NCBI GenBank assembly: GCA_021613335.1
Contig: JAJTWR010000374.1
Coordinates: forward strand, 264,501-328,500
From: Whitmania pigra
Taxonomy: Eukaryota > Annelida > Clitellata > Hirudinida > Haemopidae
Reading direction: 5' to 3'
DNA: 64,000 bases
Position 1 is the first letter of the stretch; each line of letters opens with the position of its first letter. Below the pieces are notes generated by a model. That model worked only from the letters and a program-made list of their open reading frames with translations, searched no databases and had not been told where the DNA came from. Position numbers and translations under genes: made by a program. Of the stretch, positions 10,685 through 22,486 are shown in pieces.

Positions 10685-13567
10685 CTATCTTTTGGTGTCG
10701 GAGTTGATGCGAACGTTGGCAGTAACCGAGATGTTGCCATCGCTCGAAAGACCGGGCTTTGCGTTAGCAGCCAAGCTTGACTGAAATGAATTGATGTGGC
10801 CGCCCGACATTTCGAAAGGATAAGTTCTCTTGCATGTTAAGTGGATCACTTTTCCTGGAAAAGGAAATATGATTCTCTTGCTAACAACAAAACAGCACCT
10901 AACTTGCAAGAAAGATCTTTTGGGAAAAAAAGGAAAATTTGATTTAAATCTTTAGGAAGGAAATTGCAAGTGTTATATTCAAATTGTCCTCATATAATCT
11001 CTACTTGATTACGAAACCTTAAGAAACTGTATTTACTTTGATCATTGTGAGTTTCTGGCACTATCATTGAGTTTGATTCTTCAAATTCCTGTTTAACCTA
11101 GTAAAATGATTTGCACTAAATTGCATGTTTGTAAATGAATTGTTTTTATCCTAAATTAGTTACCCGATATATTAATTAACAACGGCCAAATTATATCAAT
11201 CTCACATGCAATTCCACTGAAACTAACAATTAAAAAGCATCAAGTACCTCCAGTACTTTGCTTAAAGCTGCATTCATATTGCGTTGTTGTTGTTGTTGTT
11301 CAGCAGCAGTCGGCTTATTGTTGTTGACGACAGTAATTCCAGATGTATCCAACTGAACTAATTTTATAGTTCCATCCGGAGCCGTAACCTGTTGCACAAC
11401 TATCGTGGAAGGATCATCTTTGGCGATGAGGGAATTGTTGAGATAATTTTGTGTCGAAGAGCAATTGATCTGCTGTGATTGGTGGTGGCCCGTTGTGAAG
11501 TTCTGAGATGTAAGTACATCCAGTAGATCTTCTCTGTTATGGTGCTTGTAACAACTCTTCACTATTTTCCTCAAAGCCAAAGTCCAGGAGGTCTGAAATT
11601 TAAAAGTTATTAAATTTAATAACTGAATTAATAACCCACACAACTCAATATATCTGAAGTCTTTCAAGTACATAAAGAATGATAATCAAATAATAAATTA
11701 TCAAAAGTGGCTCCTAAGAAACTTGTTATTGTCCTGACCTCCCTTTTTGCTCCTTCATTTCTGACATCGCTCCTCACATTGGCCCAAGGAACATCGAGAG
11801 GCCACCAAGTGGGCCTGCACTCCGGTTTACCCCATCCAGGTTTACTCTTTCCAGTGGAATACTTGAGCATTTCTGGAATGAAATATCTCAGCTGTGCCTG
11901 CATAAGATGAATGTTTATTTTTCTGAAATTATCGGATACAATTTATATCTATGATGTATTGTGATGCCCAGGCTAGCTCAAATGGTTGCATGTTTATTAT
12001 CATTATTATTTATAATATTGCACTATATAAATTAATTTATTACTTTTACTATTGTTGCATTATATAAATTAAATAGAATTATACAAACAGTTACGCATCT
12101 CGGATGCCAAACACACGCAAACACACAACTCCAACTGCCGCCTTTATAAATATGACATTGTAAGAACAAGCTTATAAATGACCTGTGTCATTCTTTCCAG
12201 CGGTATAGGTATTCCCTCGACGCAAAGAGGTGGCAACTCGAAAAGGTCACTTGGACCGGATTCTGTCCGACTAGTTTGTTGCAACATTAACTTCTCGAGG
12301 TCGCTTACGATGTTCAACTTTCGACCTTTGACCTTGAATGTAAAACATTAAACTGTTATTATTAATAATCATGAGATTTATGTTGGAAATATACAATTAA
12401 TTGTATAATTTTGTTTAATGTAAAGTAGCTCCGAACAAACTGGCTTCTAATTTCCCAATAATTCAACAATTACTAACAATTCCTTCTAAGGGCTGGGAAC
12501 CATACACCCTGAAAGAACCGGCTTGACTTAATTTTGGAGTGCAACAGACAATCACCGCCTGCTGACCGACACGAACGATGTATTCTTCCATTAAGCTGCA
12601 CAGTTTTCTACAATTAGAAATTAATGCAACAATAATAATCATCTAATCAAAATCATTTTTAAATATTAATTCAAGCAGAATATAAATCTAAACAGGAAAG
12701 AGGGACAATCTAGAAATAAGTTAGCACAAAAGTTAGACTGATCAAAAAGGACCTCCCATCCTTTTCAAATATATAAGACACTCAAAAGACCAGTTAAATA
12801 AAAATAAATGTTTAGCCATTGTGATCCCAGTTCTAACCTTAATAATCTGGTTTGCTGTCTCTTCCTGATCGAGGGATTCGTTTCAAAGCAATGGAGTCGC
12901 CTCCTTTTTTTGCCGGACATGATTGCCGCTGCTGCTGCAAGGCCTATGGGACCTGCAAACAAAAACACGATTAATTTATAAAAACCTAATTCTTTATTTG
13001 TAACAATTATATGTATCTGGGATCAACTTAGATTAAACTATTTTAAATGAATTTTGAAACGATGTAATATCTTGCAATACCTGAAAATATTATAATACAT
13101 TGCAATATCTGGAGATGTTATAATTAGTAAGCGGTAATAAATTTAGACAACCAAATGTAAATGAGATAATTCTTGGAAAGAGAAAATTTCCTAATAACTT
13201 AACTTAATAATGGTTCAAGAATTGTTGGTCAATAAACTAAGACGCTAATGAAGTGCAATGGCAATTGGTAGATCATAAAGAATAAGCATTTTCGAATGAA
13301 CTTTGTTTCATCAAAAGAATAAATTCACTTCTAATAAATATCATGAAAAAGACATCCAACTGGGTTAGCTAAACATTTAAAACATTAATAACTAAAGGCA
13401 ATCAAGGCAATTTCACCTGAGGAAGCCAGTTGGGATGTTACTAGATCACCAGAAACTAACAGATCCCCGTACATTACTTCATCATCTTCTTCCTCGTCAT
13501 CAGCACTTCCATCGTTTACACACGGCACGGAGCAACTCATGTCGTATAAATCATTCCCTGTCGCCAT
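10685..13567 (-). CDS. NRF1: Nuclear respiratory factor 1 transcription factor
   Basis: Minus-strand gene of the NRF1/EWG/P3A2 family. These are homodimeric factors that bind TGCGCA-type palindromes and activate nuclear genes for mitochondrial proteins. Exons, high to low: 13567-13427 (acidic N-terminus), 12952-12838 (GPIGLAAAAAIMSGKKRRR, then NPSIRKRQQTRLLR, the start of the DNA-binding region), 12607-12474 (EEYIVRVGQQAVIVC), 12325-12183 (ELPPLCVEGIPI), 11897-11739 (AQLRYFIPEMLKYSTG; PWANVRSDVR) and 11592-11248 (TSWTLALRKIVKSCYKHH, then glutamine-rich activation sequence). Phases join cleanly through 11248. A last exon near 10685-10860 (ANVRINSDTKR, stop) is open, but its phase does not fit the 11248 donor, so a small exon or another acceptor is missing there. 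An in-frame upstream Met at 13579 is an alternative start. Confidence 0.92.
11281..11301 (-). repeat. CAA/GTT repeat coding poly-Gln in NRF1
   Basis: A short trinucleotide run (gttgttgttgttgttg on +) within the 11592-11248 exon encodes five consecutive Gln residues in the transactivation half of NRF1. Confidence 0.8.
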
Positions 13568-13579
13568 AGTTTTTAGCAA

Positions 13580-15440
13580 AAAGAACAGACAAAACCCAAG
13601 TTGAGTTCACGGTAAATGTAAACATTGATTGCGGAAACATAGAACAGCCAATGTTTGCAAGTCTACAAAAAAAATTAAACAAGTTGTTAAGTATTGGCAA
13701 CGGATTTACTATCAGAATTATTTATACTTTTAGAAATCATAGAAATTTTTTAGAGCAACTGACAAGCTTAACGCAACCGAACGCAAAACCTCAATATGAA
13801 ACATTATAATGTAATTAATCTTATGCTTATCCATTTTTGAATAAACATCAGTATTTTGTTTATTTACAAAAAATTAATTTCATTTCTGAGGTAGCCCAAT
13901 CAGCTGGGTAAGTTTTCCTTAGGGTTGTTTGGGTTGTGTTTCCAACTATTTTTGTTTAATGATTCGTCGTAACGATGGAGCCAACTGTCTGGACGGGAGA
14001 TGAATATCGGGAGAAATAGGCCGGCCGTGGTCTCGCAAATCATTATCGACTACCATCTAAATGTAGTCGAATAAAAATTCTATTGATGTTAAAATTACTA
14101 AAAGTTACTAAGCAACATATGCATAGCGATATGTCCGGCTTCTATGATTTCCTGAATTAATTTTGAGTAATTCAGATTACATTCTATTGAAATTTTAGTT
14201 CTGTAAACTGCGACTTTCCTGATGTTTTCACATTATGATAGGTGACATCTCAGCATTCAGGAATGCCTACTCTAGCTCTAGCGGTTAAAATTCTCTAAAG
14301 CTTTAGTGAATGAAAGTCAATTGACTTGAATACAATGATCTAGTCGTAAGCTTGTTAAGAGTCCCAGAGCAACGTTGTACGGCATAGTTAATGTGTTGAA
14401 TAATAGCTATCAATTGCGTGCATGCAAATAGCTTATCTGGATTGTTGACTTCTTTTTAGCTTTAAAAGTGCTATGTTCCACAGCGGAAAACTGAGTTAAT
14501 AGATCACAAATTTCATTCAAATAAATTTCTTATTAAATCGGACAGTGCACAGGTATGTTTCGATTCGCTACATTTTCCTCATAACCATCCATGCTTTTCA
14601 TTAAAATCTATCTGAGGTCCTCTCATTAAAGCGTTATTTTACATCTTTATATTAATTACATTATGTTAATAATATTTTTGTAATCGTTTCTTATTTTTTA
14701 CGTTAATAAAATAGAATTCCTTAAGTATTCTCTATTCTAAATCGTTCATTATTATTTCAATAATTTCAATTAATCAATTACACATCCAGTGGCTGATTTA
14801 AGAGGACGGGGACGGTCATGACATTAAAAATCACAAAAATTTCTATTTTAATTTTAAAATGTTCACTTTAATTCAATAATTTACGGCTAAGAAAAATCGT
14901 GGAAGATGTGCTTTCTCCCAAAATATGCAACCGCTTCCAATGGGCCACTGCGCACATGTCTACCGGATTAAAACTTAAAATATCCATCTTTTTATTGTAA
15001 AATTATTGCAATTCATTATATCCTAATTATTCGCTTATTTATGTGCATATTTAATTCACTTATTATTTTGTTTTATATCAAGTCAACGTGGGCCTGCCGA
15101 ACTTAATGAAGGACTTCAAATAAATTATACTTTATTAAGACTGGGTCTTCGATATAATTCAACGCCTGTCTCGTAAACAGACGACTAAAACGACCCTGTC
15201 TATATCTATTATTATCTAAAATCTTTTATAGAATGATATAACTTATTTGTCGTTTATATTGGTTTATCATTTCATTTAGATCAGCCTCCTAAAAAACATA
15301 TTATATCTTAGAATACCGCGTCAATTTTGCAAGAGTCCTTCAAGGACCACTCCCAAATTATTTAAAAAATAATTAAAAATTTAATAAATCAAACAATGAA
15401 ACAAGCAACAAGTAAAACAATATTTTCAAACGCTTAGAGA
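13580..15440. other. Divergent intergenic region, NRF1 / Rab effector
   Basis: AT-rich spacer between two divergent genes. No exon, RNA gene or clear repeat is visible. A more GC-rich patch at about 13975-14030 (ggccggccgtgg) and an isolated tgcgca at about 14948 are the only notable points. Promoters of both genes should lie here. Confidence 0.5.
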
Positions 15441-16901
15441 ATGCCAATGCAGTTGGAGCCAAGTCAATTTACAGAAGAGGAATGTCAGATGATATTGGAC
15501 GTAGTCGGAAGAGATTTTCGTTTGCGCAATAAAGACAAAATAAGGATCCAGTAAGTTTTCGTAAAGTCTTACGATTCGCTTAAATGGAAAACTCTAGTCA
15601 TCCGATAATTGTTTACCTGATAAGTTTTTTTATAAGTTATAATAATAAGTATGAAATTCTGGAATGGTTGCTTAATTTGCTTTGAAAACAGAGCCCTGGA
15701 AAATGAAATAGAGCACATACGGACGAGAAGAAATCTTTTGACATGCAACACGAACTTCAACAACACCCGCTGCCTCAACTGCTTCTCCACTTTTATTCCG
15801 ATTTTTATTCCACGGATTCGCTGCCCTGTTTGTGGTTTTAACTTCTGCCGTAAATGCTTCGGCGAAAAGGAATCAAATGAGACTCTTCTCATCTGTCCTT
15901 CTTGCTCAAAAGAGAGGTAAATATTTATTTATTTATTTATTCACTTCTTCATTTTTTTATTTGATGATTGGCTCTCGGGTAAAGTTATCTGGATGTTAAT
16001 AATAATAGCTTAATAGTTAAGGCCACGCACATAGTTTTTGATATAACTACTTTAGAGCAGATTTTAAATTCCGGGTATAGGTTATGTTATTTATTATGCC
16101 ACGAAATGAGTTTCATTTTATTGACATATTTACGTTAAAGATTACTCTATTAATAGATGTGTTATTAATTTTTAAAAGAGATTTCATGCGGAAGAAAAAC
16201 TCATGGTTTTACAATAAAGTAGAAACAAAGTTCGAAAAACATTGCATCGCCGAAATAATTAAAATTCTGCAAGATAAAAATCTCTGTAAGTTCTAAATTA
16301 TTAAATCAATTGGCGAATATATTCAATATTTCTTGTTCTTGAATTTAATTTGTAATTAGTTATTGCTATTATTACGTGATTTCATGGATTAAATCGTAAA
16401 TTTAAATGCAACGAACGCAACTTAAAAGTTTTTCGATTACTGCAACTAGTTAGAACTAAAGCAGAGAAGGATTGCTTCAACGGGGATTCACAACAATCTC
16501 TAACTGGATCATCTGTAAACGACAATTATGATGGTTTAGTATTACTTGTCAATTATTAACTTAACTTAATTTAAATGAGTTAAGTAATTTTGTAACAAAG
16601 TGTTAATGTCCACTTGCCCAATCTGTCAGTAAATTGTCATAAATCCTAAAAGGGCCAATGACGTCATTTCCTTAAGCTTACAAATAACAAATGTCCAAAT
16701 TTTAAATTGAATTTATTTTATAATCAATACATTATTTTTTCTTTTTATTTTTGTTCACTAAAACATTTGCAGTGCATTCTAATTACAAAGAATTAATGGA
16801 CATGACACTTGATAAAGTTAAGCAAGCTTTCAATCGGAATTCGGTGAACTTTGGTAATATTGACAGTACGAAAAGTAGGACTTAATTTTAATTGGAAATA
16901 A

Positions 16902-16984
<83 letters not shown>

Positions 16985-19900
16985 TTAATAATAATAATAT
17001 TAATAATAATAATCCAATTTTACAACCAGACAAAGAAATCCTGGTCGTTCAGAGATCAGTCATTAGTCTACTACTCTTTTCTTTGCTGCAGGAAATAAGA
17101 GGTCATAAATAGTTTGATGATTCAAGTCGTTGGTTAAATTGATGTATTCTGAAAGATATATTTCCAATGCAGTAATTACAGTTGTTGGAAAGCCTTCACA
17201 ACTATGTAATTTTGTGTAAACAAAATTGATCTAAAATGATCTAAATTGTTGGTGTTTTGCTGAGCATTTGTTAATAATTGTTGAATGGATGTGATTTGTA
17301 GCGTTCTTGCATAATTTATCAAATAAATTATCAAATAAATTACTGCAACTAGTCATCAATAACAATGGCATGCGTCAATTTGAATGGCTATTGTTGCTGT
17401 GAATATGAATTATTTATAATGTTCAATAGTTGTCTTATTCATAAAATAATTTCAATATCAATGTTGCTCTCTTAAGGGAAATCAGAAAAGATTAACCATC
17501 GTAATGTCGACATCGAAAGGACGATAGAAGAATCAGATGTTCGCGTCATAGAAGAATTTCTTACTCATGCCTTAAACAAGGACAAAGTTTGTAAATGCGT
17601 TGATTTTAATAATGCTAATTAGAATCGAGAAAACTCGATAGCACTAAGAAATAAAACTGTCTTTGAATGTAACCAGTACTTGAGTATGCAGGTTTTTTAT
17701 TCCATAATTTGAAAATAATTATAATCATTTAATAAGTAATTGTAGGAGCTCTAGGAATTTACTATCAAAAATAAATGTTAAAATTAACAACATTAAAAAC
17801 AGATTAAATGTTTATAACTTAACATTGAAACATCAACTTTAAAAAATATTTAAAATACAAAAAATTAACACGTCTAAAAAATATGACCACAATGATATTT
17901 CATTTAAATCCATATTTCCCAGTTCAACATTAATCCTACTGGAATGAGAACATACGACTACCTTGAGCAATTATCTGGAGCCATCATTAACCAGGTGAAA
18001 ATCGAAAAATGACATCTCTATTGTTTACCACCAGATTAATAAAGTATCTCCTCATTTAAAAAACTCTTTCTTCACAGACAATAAATGATGTGAATCTAGA
18101 AGAAAACAAAAGCATTAGAGACAGCATGCGTGACAGGGTGACTTTGGCAGTGCTTGCCAAAATGTCAGAAGAGAAAAATGAAATTTTCCGTGGCGACACT
18201 AATAACAACGACTCTAGTCAGGGTAGTACTTGGAGGATAATTTTAATTAAGTCATTAATTCAATCATAAATTAATAAAAAATATCATAATGAAATATGGT
18301 TTTGCTTTATTTTTACGTACTGTGTTTCTTGGAAAATAAGCCCTTAAGCATTACATATTAGGAGAACCTTGAAAAATCATGCTATGGTTTTTTATCGATT
18401 AATTGATGCAAATCCCAACCCTAGTCTAAATGAATACAAATTCTGTTGCCAGAATATGTTAGCTAGAATTTTTGTAATACATTGAAACATAAGCAGAGCC
18501 TAAACGTATAACGTTGGAGCAAAAGGTCTTTTTTGAATGGATCGAAATTCTTCGACAAACAAACAATCGACAAAAAAAATTAATTAATCGATTAAAGAAT
18601 TAGTTATAATATTTAAATTTCTCTTGACAGATGCACGAAAGCAATCGCTAATGGACGAAGATGAAATATCGTCATTTTTAAACGATGACGATTTAGAATC
18701 TCTGAGAAGTTTCACAGAAAGCAAGAGTAAAGAGATAACACTGCCTCCCGTTGATTTGCCTCTGGAATACACAAAGAAATTGTATGGCTTCGAAGCCGGG
18801 GAGAAAATCATTGGAGGTCGACCTTTGTCCTTTGCTGACCCTGACCTTGACGTCATCTCAATGACCTCCTCTCCAAATGTCGATAGTAATTTCATCTCAC
18901 CAAATATTCAAAGTCCACATATGTCTGAAGATAGTTGGAGAATCGGAGAAAGAGGTTCTCTGATAATGAGAAAGAGAATACCTTATGGAGTTAATGATCA
19001 CTATGGTACTGAAAGAAAAAATGATGAAGGTGATGATGCTGTTGACGGTGATGATGTGAAAATATTGGATGAGGTTCCCGATGATCAGAATCTTGTTATG
19101 TTCCTGCCAGACACGAGTAAAAGAATGTAAGTTGAAACTTATAATTGTTGTTCTCTTTCCTTCTTTACACTTTTTTAGAGGTGTATATAAAATACATTTT
19201 GTTACAAGTTTCCATACAGACAAAGCGAAACCGTTACAAACGAAAAGTGATAAGGGACGCTTAGAGTCTTTGAACAAGGGATCAATAGACGATCCAGACA
19301 TCTTGGAGAATACAAACCTTACAATGTTTAGGAGGAAAAAATCTTTGGACAATGAACGTTTGAATGTTCTTTCTTATACTGATGACGGAAAGGAAAGTAG
19401 CGAAGCACCAAGATTTGTCACAGAACCTGAAGACATCACTGCCACGTTGGAAAACCATTGAGCCTCGACTGCGTTGTAGTCGGAACGAAACCGATAGGTC
19501 AGTTAATGGGTTTCATGCTCAAGCTGATTAAATATGCCTGATGTATTATTTAGTCAGCATTTAGAATACAGTCACTATTTTGAATAATATAATAATTATG
19601 TTTTGAAACTTCTATCTATACCATCTTATATACTATTTTAACAGACATAACGTGGTACAAACATTCAAAGGAACTGGTAGAATTGAATGGTCTCGGCGAC
19701 AGATACATTACCTGGCAGAGGGGAGACAACCACAGATTGGAAATTACCTCTGTGACAAAAGAAGACCATGGCTATTACATGTGCATGGCTTCCAACAAAG
19801 TCGGCTTTTGTCAGAAAGGGTTTAGAATTACTGTAGAGAAAAAAGATGATAGCGGTAGCTTTGAAAATTGAGAAATGATTGTTATGTGGTATTAAAAACT

Positions 19901-22049
19901 GCTTGTTACCATTTTAGGTGCAACTCGGGTCCAGCAGCAAAAAACAAACGTTACTCGAAATTCTTTAAATTTTCAAGCAGACCATGGACTAACAGGCTAG
20001 AAAATTTCTATTGAAACAACTGCTTGTCATTCCTACATTCAACTTTTCCATTATATTTCCGCAAGATTATTATATCTTGCAAGAATTAAAACTTATGAAT
20101 TTTCTTGTAAGCCTTTCTTCAAAGCATCTTAGTCAAGCGAAGGTATTTAATAATGTAAATGAATAAATAACGTCAATCAGGTATAGAACGTTTATGGTTA
20201 TCTAAAAGTTGCTTGTCTTATTCTTTCAATGAACAATTTCATCGATTGAGGAAGAAATTATGGCAAAGCCGTAATAAAAAAAAGTACAAGGGAATAACAT
20301 TATATTTGCAGAACAAGACATAGCCAAAGGATTTCCTCAGCCAAGTTCTAAATTAACAACCACGTACAACGACGACGATGATGTAATATCTTCATCTGAA
20401 AAGGAAACATTCACTCCTTCGACCAGCAGAGAGAGCAGTTTTTCTAACAAACATAAGAAAAGTTCTTTGACTCGCAGATGGCTTTTGGGCGGCGTTGACA
20501 ACTCCGACGCGAAAACAAAGATGGACGGCGTTGACAACTCCGACGTGAAAACAAAGATGGACGGCGATAATGATAGAAAGCCGTTTGTTGCAAACAGTGA
20601 GGAAAAAATTAAATCATTAGTTCATCTCGATGAATCACAAAAAATAGCTAATAATGAAACAAAATTCGAAAACTCGGCAATCAAAAGAGGTGAAGAAATA
20701 AGGGAATCTTCAAATAAAAATGGCCTTTTATCGAAAAGAAGCAGCATTCAACCGAAATCAATTTCTACCAGTCAATCTTCGAAGCTAAATTATTGCACGG
20801 ATGATGAAAGATCAGGACATGGTAGTCAAGGCGACTCTTTAGCATCGGAACGCCCGTCATTTTCTGAAATTACTGATTCTAGAAAAGTAACGCTACAAGA
20901 CTCTGCAGAAAACTTTGGCAAGGCGCCACTTTCTTCAAACGTCGACATTTTACAGCGTCACAACCAAAACTTAGAAAATTTAGGAGAAAATAATCTTCAG
21001 AAGCGGTATAAAGTCAGATCTATATCTAAATCTGGGAACAACCAACGAACACTGTCATCGGGAGAAGACGTTTTCTCATCTGAAGCAGGTTCTTGGTTTT
21101 ATTTTTTTTAATTTAATAAATTACTGTGATTGAATAATTTTTTAACAAAATATTTTTGAGTTATTAATAATGAACCGCTAAATCGTTTAAATTTATTAAT
21201 TTCACAAGGAGAAAGCAGTGATTTGGGTGAGGAGCTGATAACAATGCCTTCTGTTAAGGAGTTGCGTAAAAAGTTTGCTACCGATATCGTCAAAGACTCG
21301 AGGGTGAATGTAACTTATATTCATTACTTTCTAGCAGCGGTTTAAGCCATAATAAATCTTATATGAATAAGTAATGCAAGTCAATAAAGTCTAAATTAAT
21401 AACTATTTCCGAGCAGATACGTCATATTTATTCAAAGACGAATCAAAAGAATATCGAACAGAAGATTCCGAAAGTCCCGGCGACAGATTTTCAAGAGCGC
21501 TCGTATGTTCCCCTTAGTCCAGTGCCTATCAATCGTGATCAGAAAAGTCTTGATTTCAATCTTGGGCACACCTATCACGCAGAGGACAGTGGAGGTATAA
21601 TCTGCGGTGATTCGACTAAAATCAGACAAGCTTCTGGTGTCAAAGGAGAATTTACAGACGAATCTACTGGCACTAGAAGCAGTATTTTTGTTGGAAACTC
21701 CACGAGCAAGACCGAAGGTTTTAGAGTAGAGAATGAAAGAATAGCAAGATATGATCCCAACGTCATCCATTACCAAACCAATCAACCTGAAACGAATAAC
21801 CGATCGAATAATCTTCCCTCACATCGATATGTTTATGCCATTGGTCCTGAAATTGTCCGAAGTAGTCAGAGTCTAAGCCAATCGCCAATGTATAACAAGC
21901 CAGAGGATCGATCTACTATTGGTCAAAAACGCAAAGAGGGAAGAAGCATTTCCGCCAGCCGTCTACAGACCGGATCGTTTGTAAGCAAAGTGGTCATCGG
22001 AAGCGATTGTGACATCGTTTCAAGTTGTAGTGATTTAGCAACAATCTGA
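15441..22049 (+). CDS. Slac2/MyRIP-melanophilin-like Rab effector with I-set Ig domain
   Basis: Thirteen exons give about 1,126 aa if one frameshift is allowed: 15441-15550, 15692-15916, 16179-16285, 16773-16853, 17477-17586, 17923-17994, 18078-18222, 18631-19126, 19179-19497, 19645-19854, 20312-21088, 21209-21303, 21417-22049. The N-terminus is a Rab-binding domain: helix SHD1 (LTEEE-type FTEEECQMILDVVGRD), a FYVE-related zinc finger with CPVCGFNFCRKC and ICPSC, then SHD2 (NSWFYNKVETKF, matching the WFYEHVKARF of melanophilin/MyRIP). Such proteins link GTP-Rab27 on secretory organelles to myosin. A disordered acidic middle follows, then an I-set Ig fold (PRFVTEP; LDCVVVG; ITWYK; HGYYMCMASN) and a long Ser-rich tail with MPSVKELRKKF. 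No C2 domain is present. Exon 9 is broken by a one-base shift at 19451-19454. The ortholog is unclear, so no symbol is given. Confidence 0.82.
16895..17015. repeat. (AAT)n microsatellite in Rab effector intron 4
   Basis: About 120 bp of nearly pure AAT units with a few att interruptions, within the intron 16854-17476. The long Ile or Leu open frames here are artefacts of the repeat. Confidence 0.95.
19918..20000 (+). CDS. Possible alternative 3'-terminal exon of the Rab effector
   Basis: After the Ig exon (donor at 19854, one base of a codon left over), a good acceptor at 19916-19917 opens a phase-compatible exon. It encodes GATRVQQQKTNVTRN and further residues, then stops (TAG) at 19998-20000. 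No donor is available before that stop. Using it would give a short isoform ending just after the Ig domain. Skipping it joins 19854 to 20312 in phase and gives the long isoform. Seen from splice sites and phase only; transcript support is unknown. Confidence 0.4.
20491..20562 (+). repeat. In-frame 36-bp tandem duplication in Rab effector exon 11
   Basis: Two adjacent 36-bp units (20491-20526 and 20527-20562) differ by one base. They encode GVDNSDAKTKMD and GVDNSDVKTKMD. The near-identity of the copies points to a recent duplication in a disordered coding region. Confidence 0.95.
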
Positions 22050-22486
22050 ACCTCGCACAAGAATTGTAAAAAAAAAAATACCGTCGTATTAGCTATAACT
22101 AATAGCGATATATTGTTGAGGATCATAAATATCAATTTATTTTTTATGTATAATCATGCAGGAGTATGCCGCTCACAATCATTTAACCTAACCGAGGCAA
22201 TTTAGTTATAAAAAATAATTGAGCCTATTTGACCATATTTTATTGATTTGATATAGCATTTACTAAATAGAGTGGTGAAACGTAATTGTTCAACAATGTT
22301 ACTTCGAACTTGGGCTAATAATTCAACTTTTATAGAGGAGCCAGATCTCTATTATTATTTAATTATTTAAATAAATTAACAAATCCTTTTGTGGTTTATA
22401 CCCTCTGAAATTTTTGACAGAAGCATAATCAGTTTCTGTTTGTTCTGTGGGTGAAGTTGCTATCTTCACAAACACTTTCCTTAACA
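22050..22486. other. Convergent 3' spacer, Rab effector / AGK
   Basis: Short region between two stop codons. An aataaa at about 22370-22375 could serve the plus-strand gene. Nothing else is seen. Confidence 0.5.

Noticed and set aside
11664..11910. Plus-strand frame opposite NRF1 exon 11897-11739
   Set aside because: Shadow of the NRF1 exon, which matches the family residue for residue on the other strand.
15653..15691. Extension of the FYVE-related exon upstream (KFWNGCLICFENR)
   Set aside because: The CLIC pair looked like zinc ligands. However, the acceptor at 15690-15691 joins exon 1 in phase and reproduces the continuous SHD1 helix of the family, so this stretch is intron.
16830..17098. 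Poly-Ile and poly-Leu open frames
   Set aside because: (AAT)n microsatellite within an intron of the Rab effector. The same applies to such frames at 34.6, 42.3, 47.1 and 55.0 kb.
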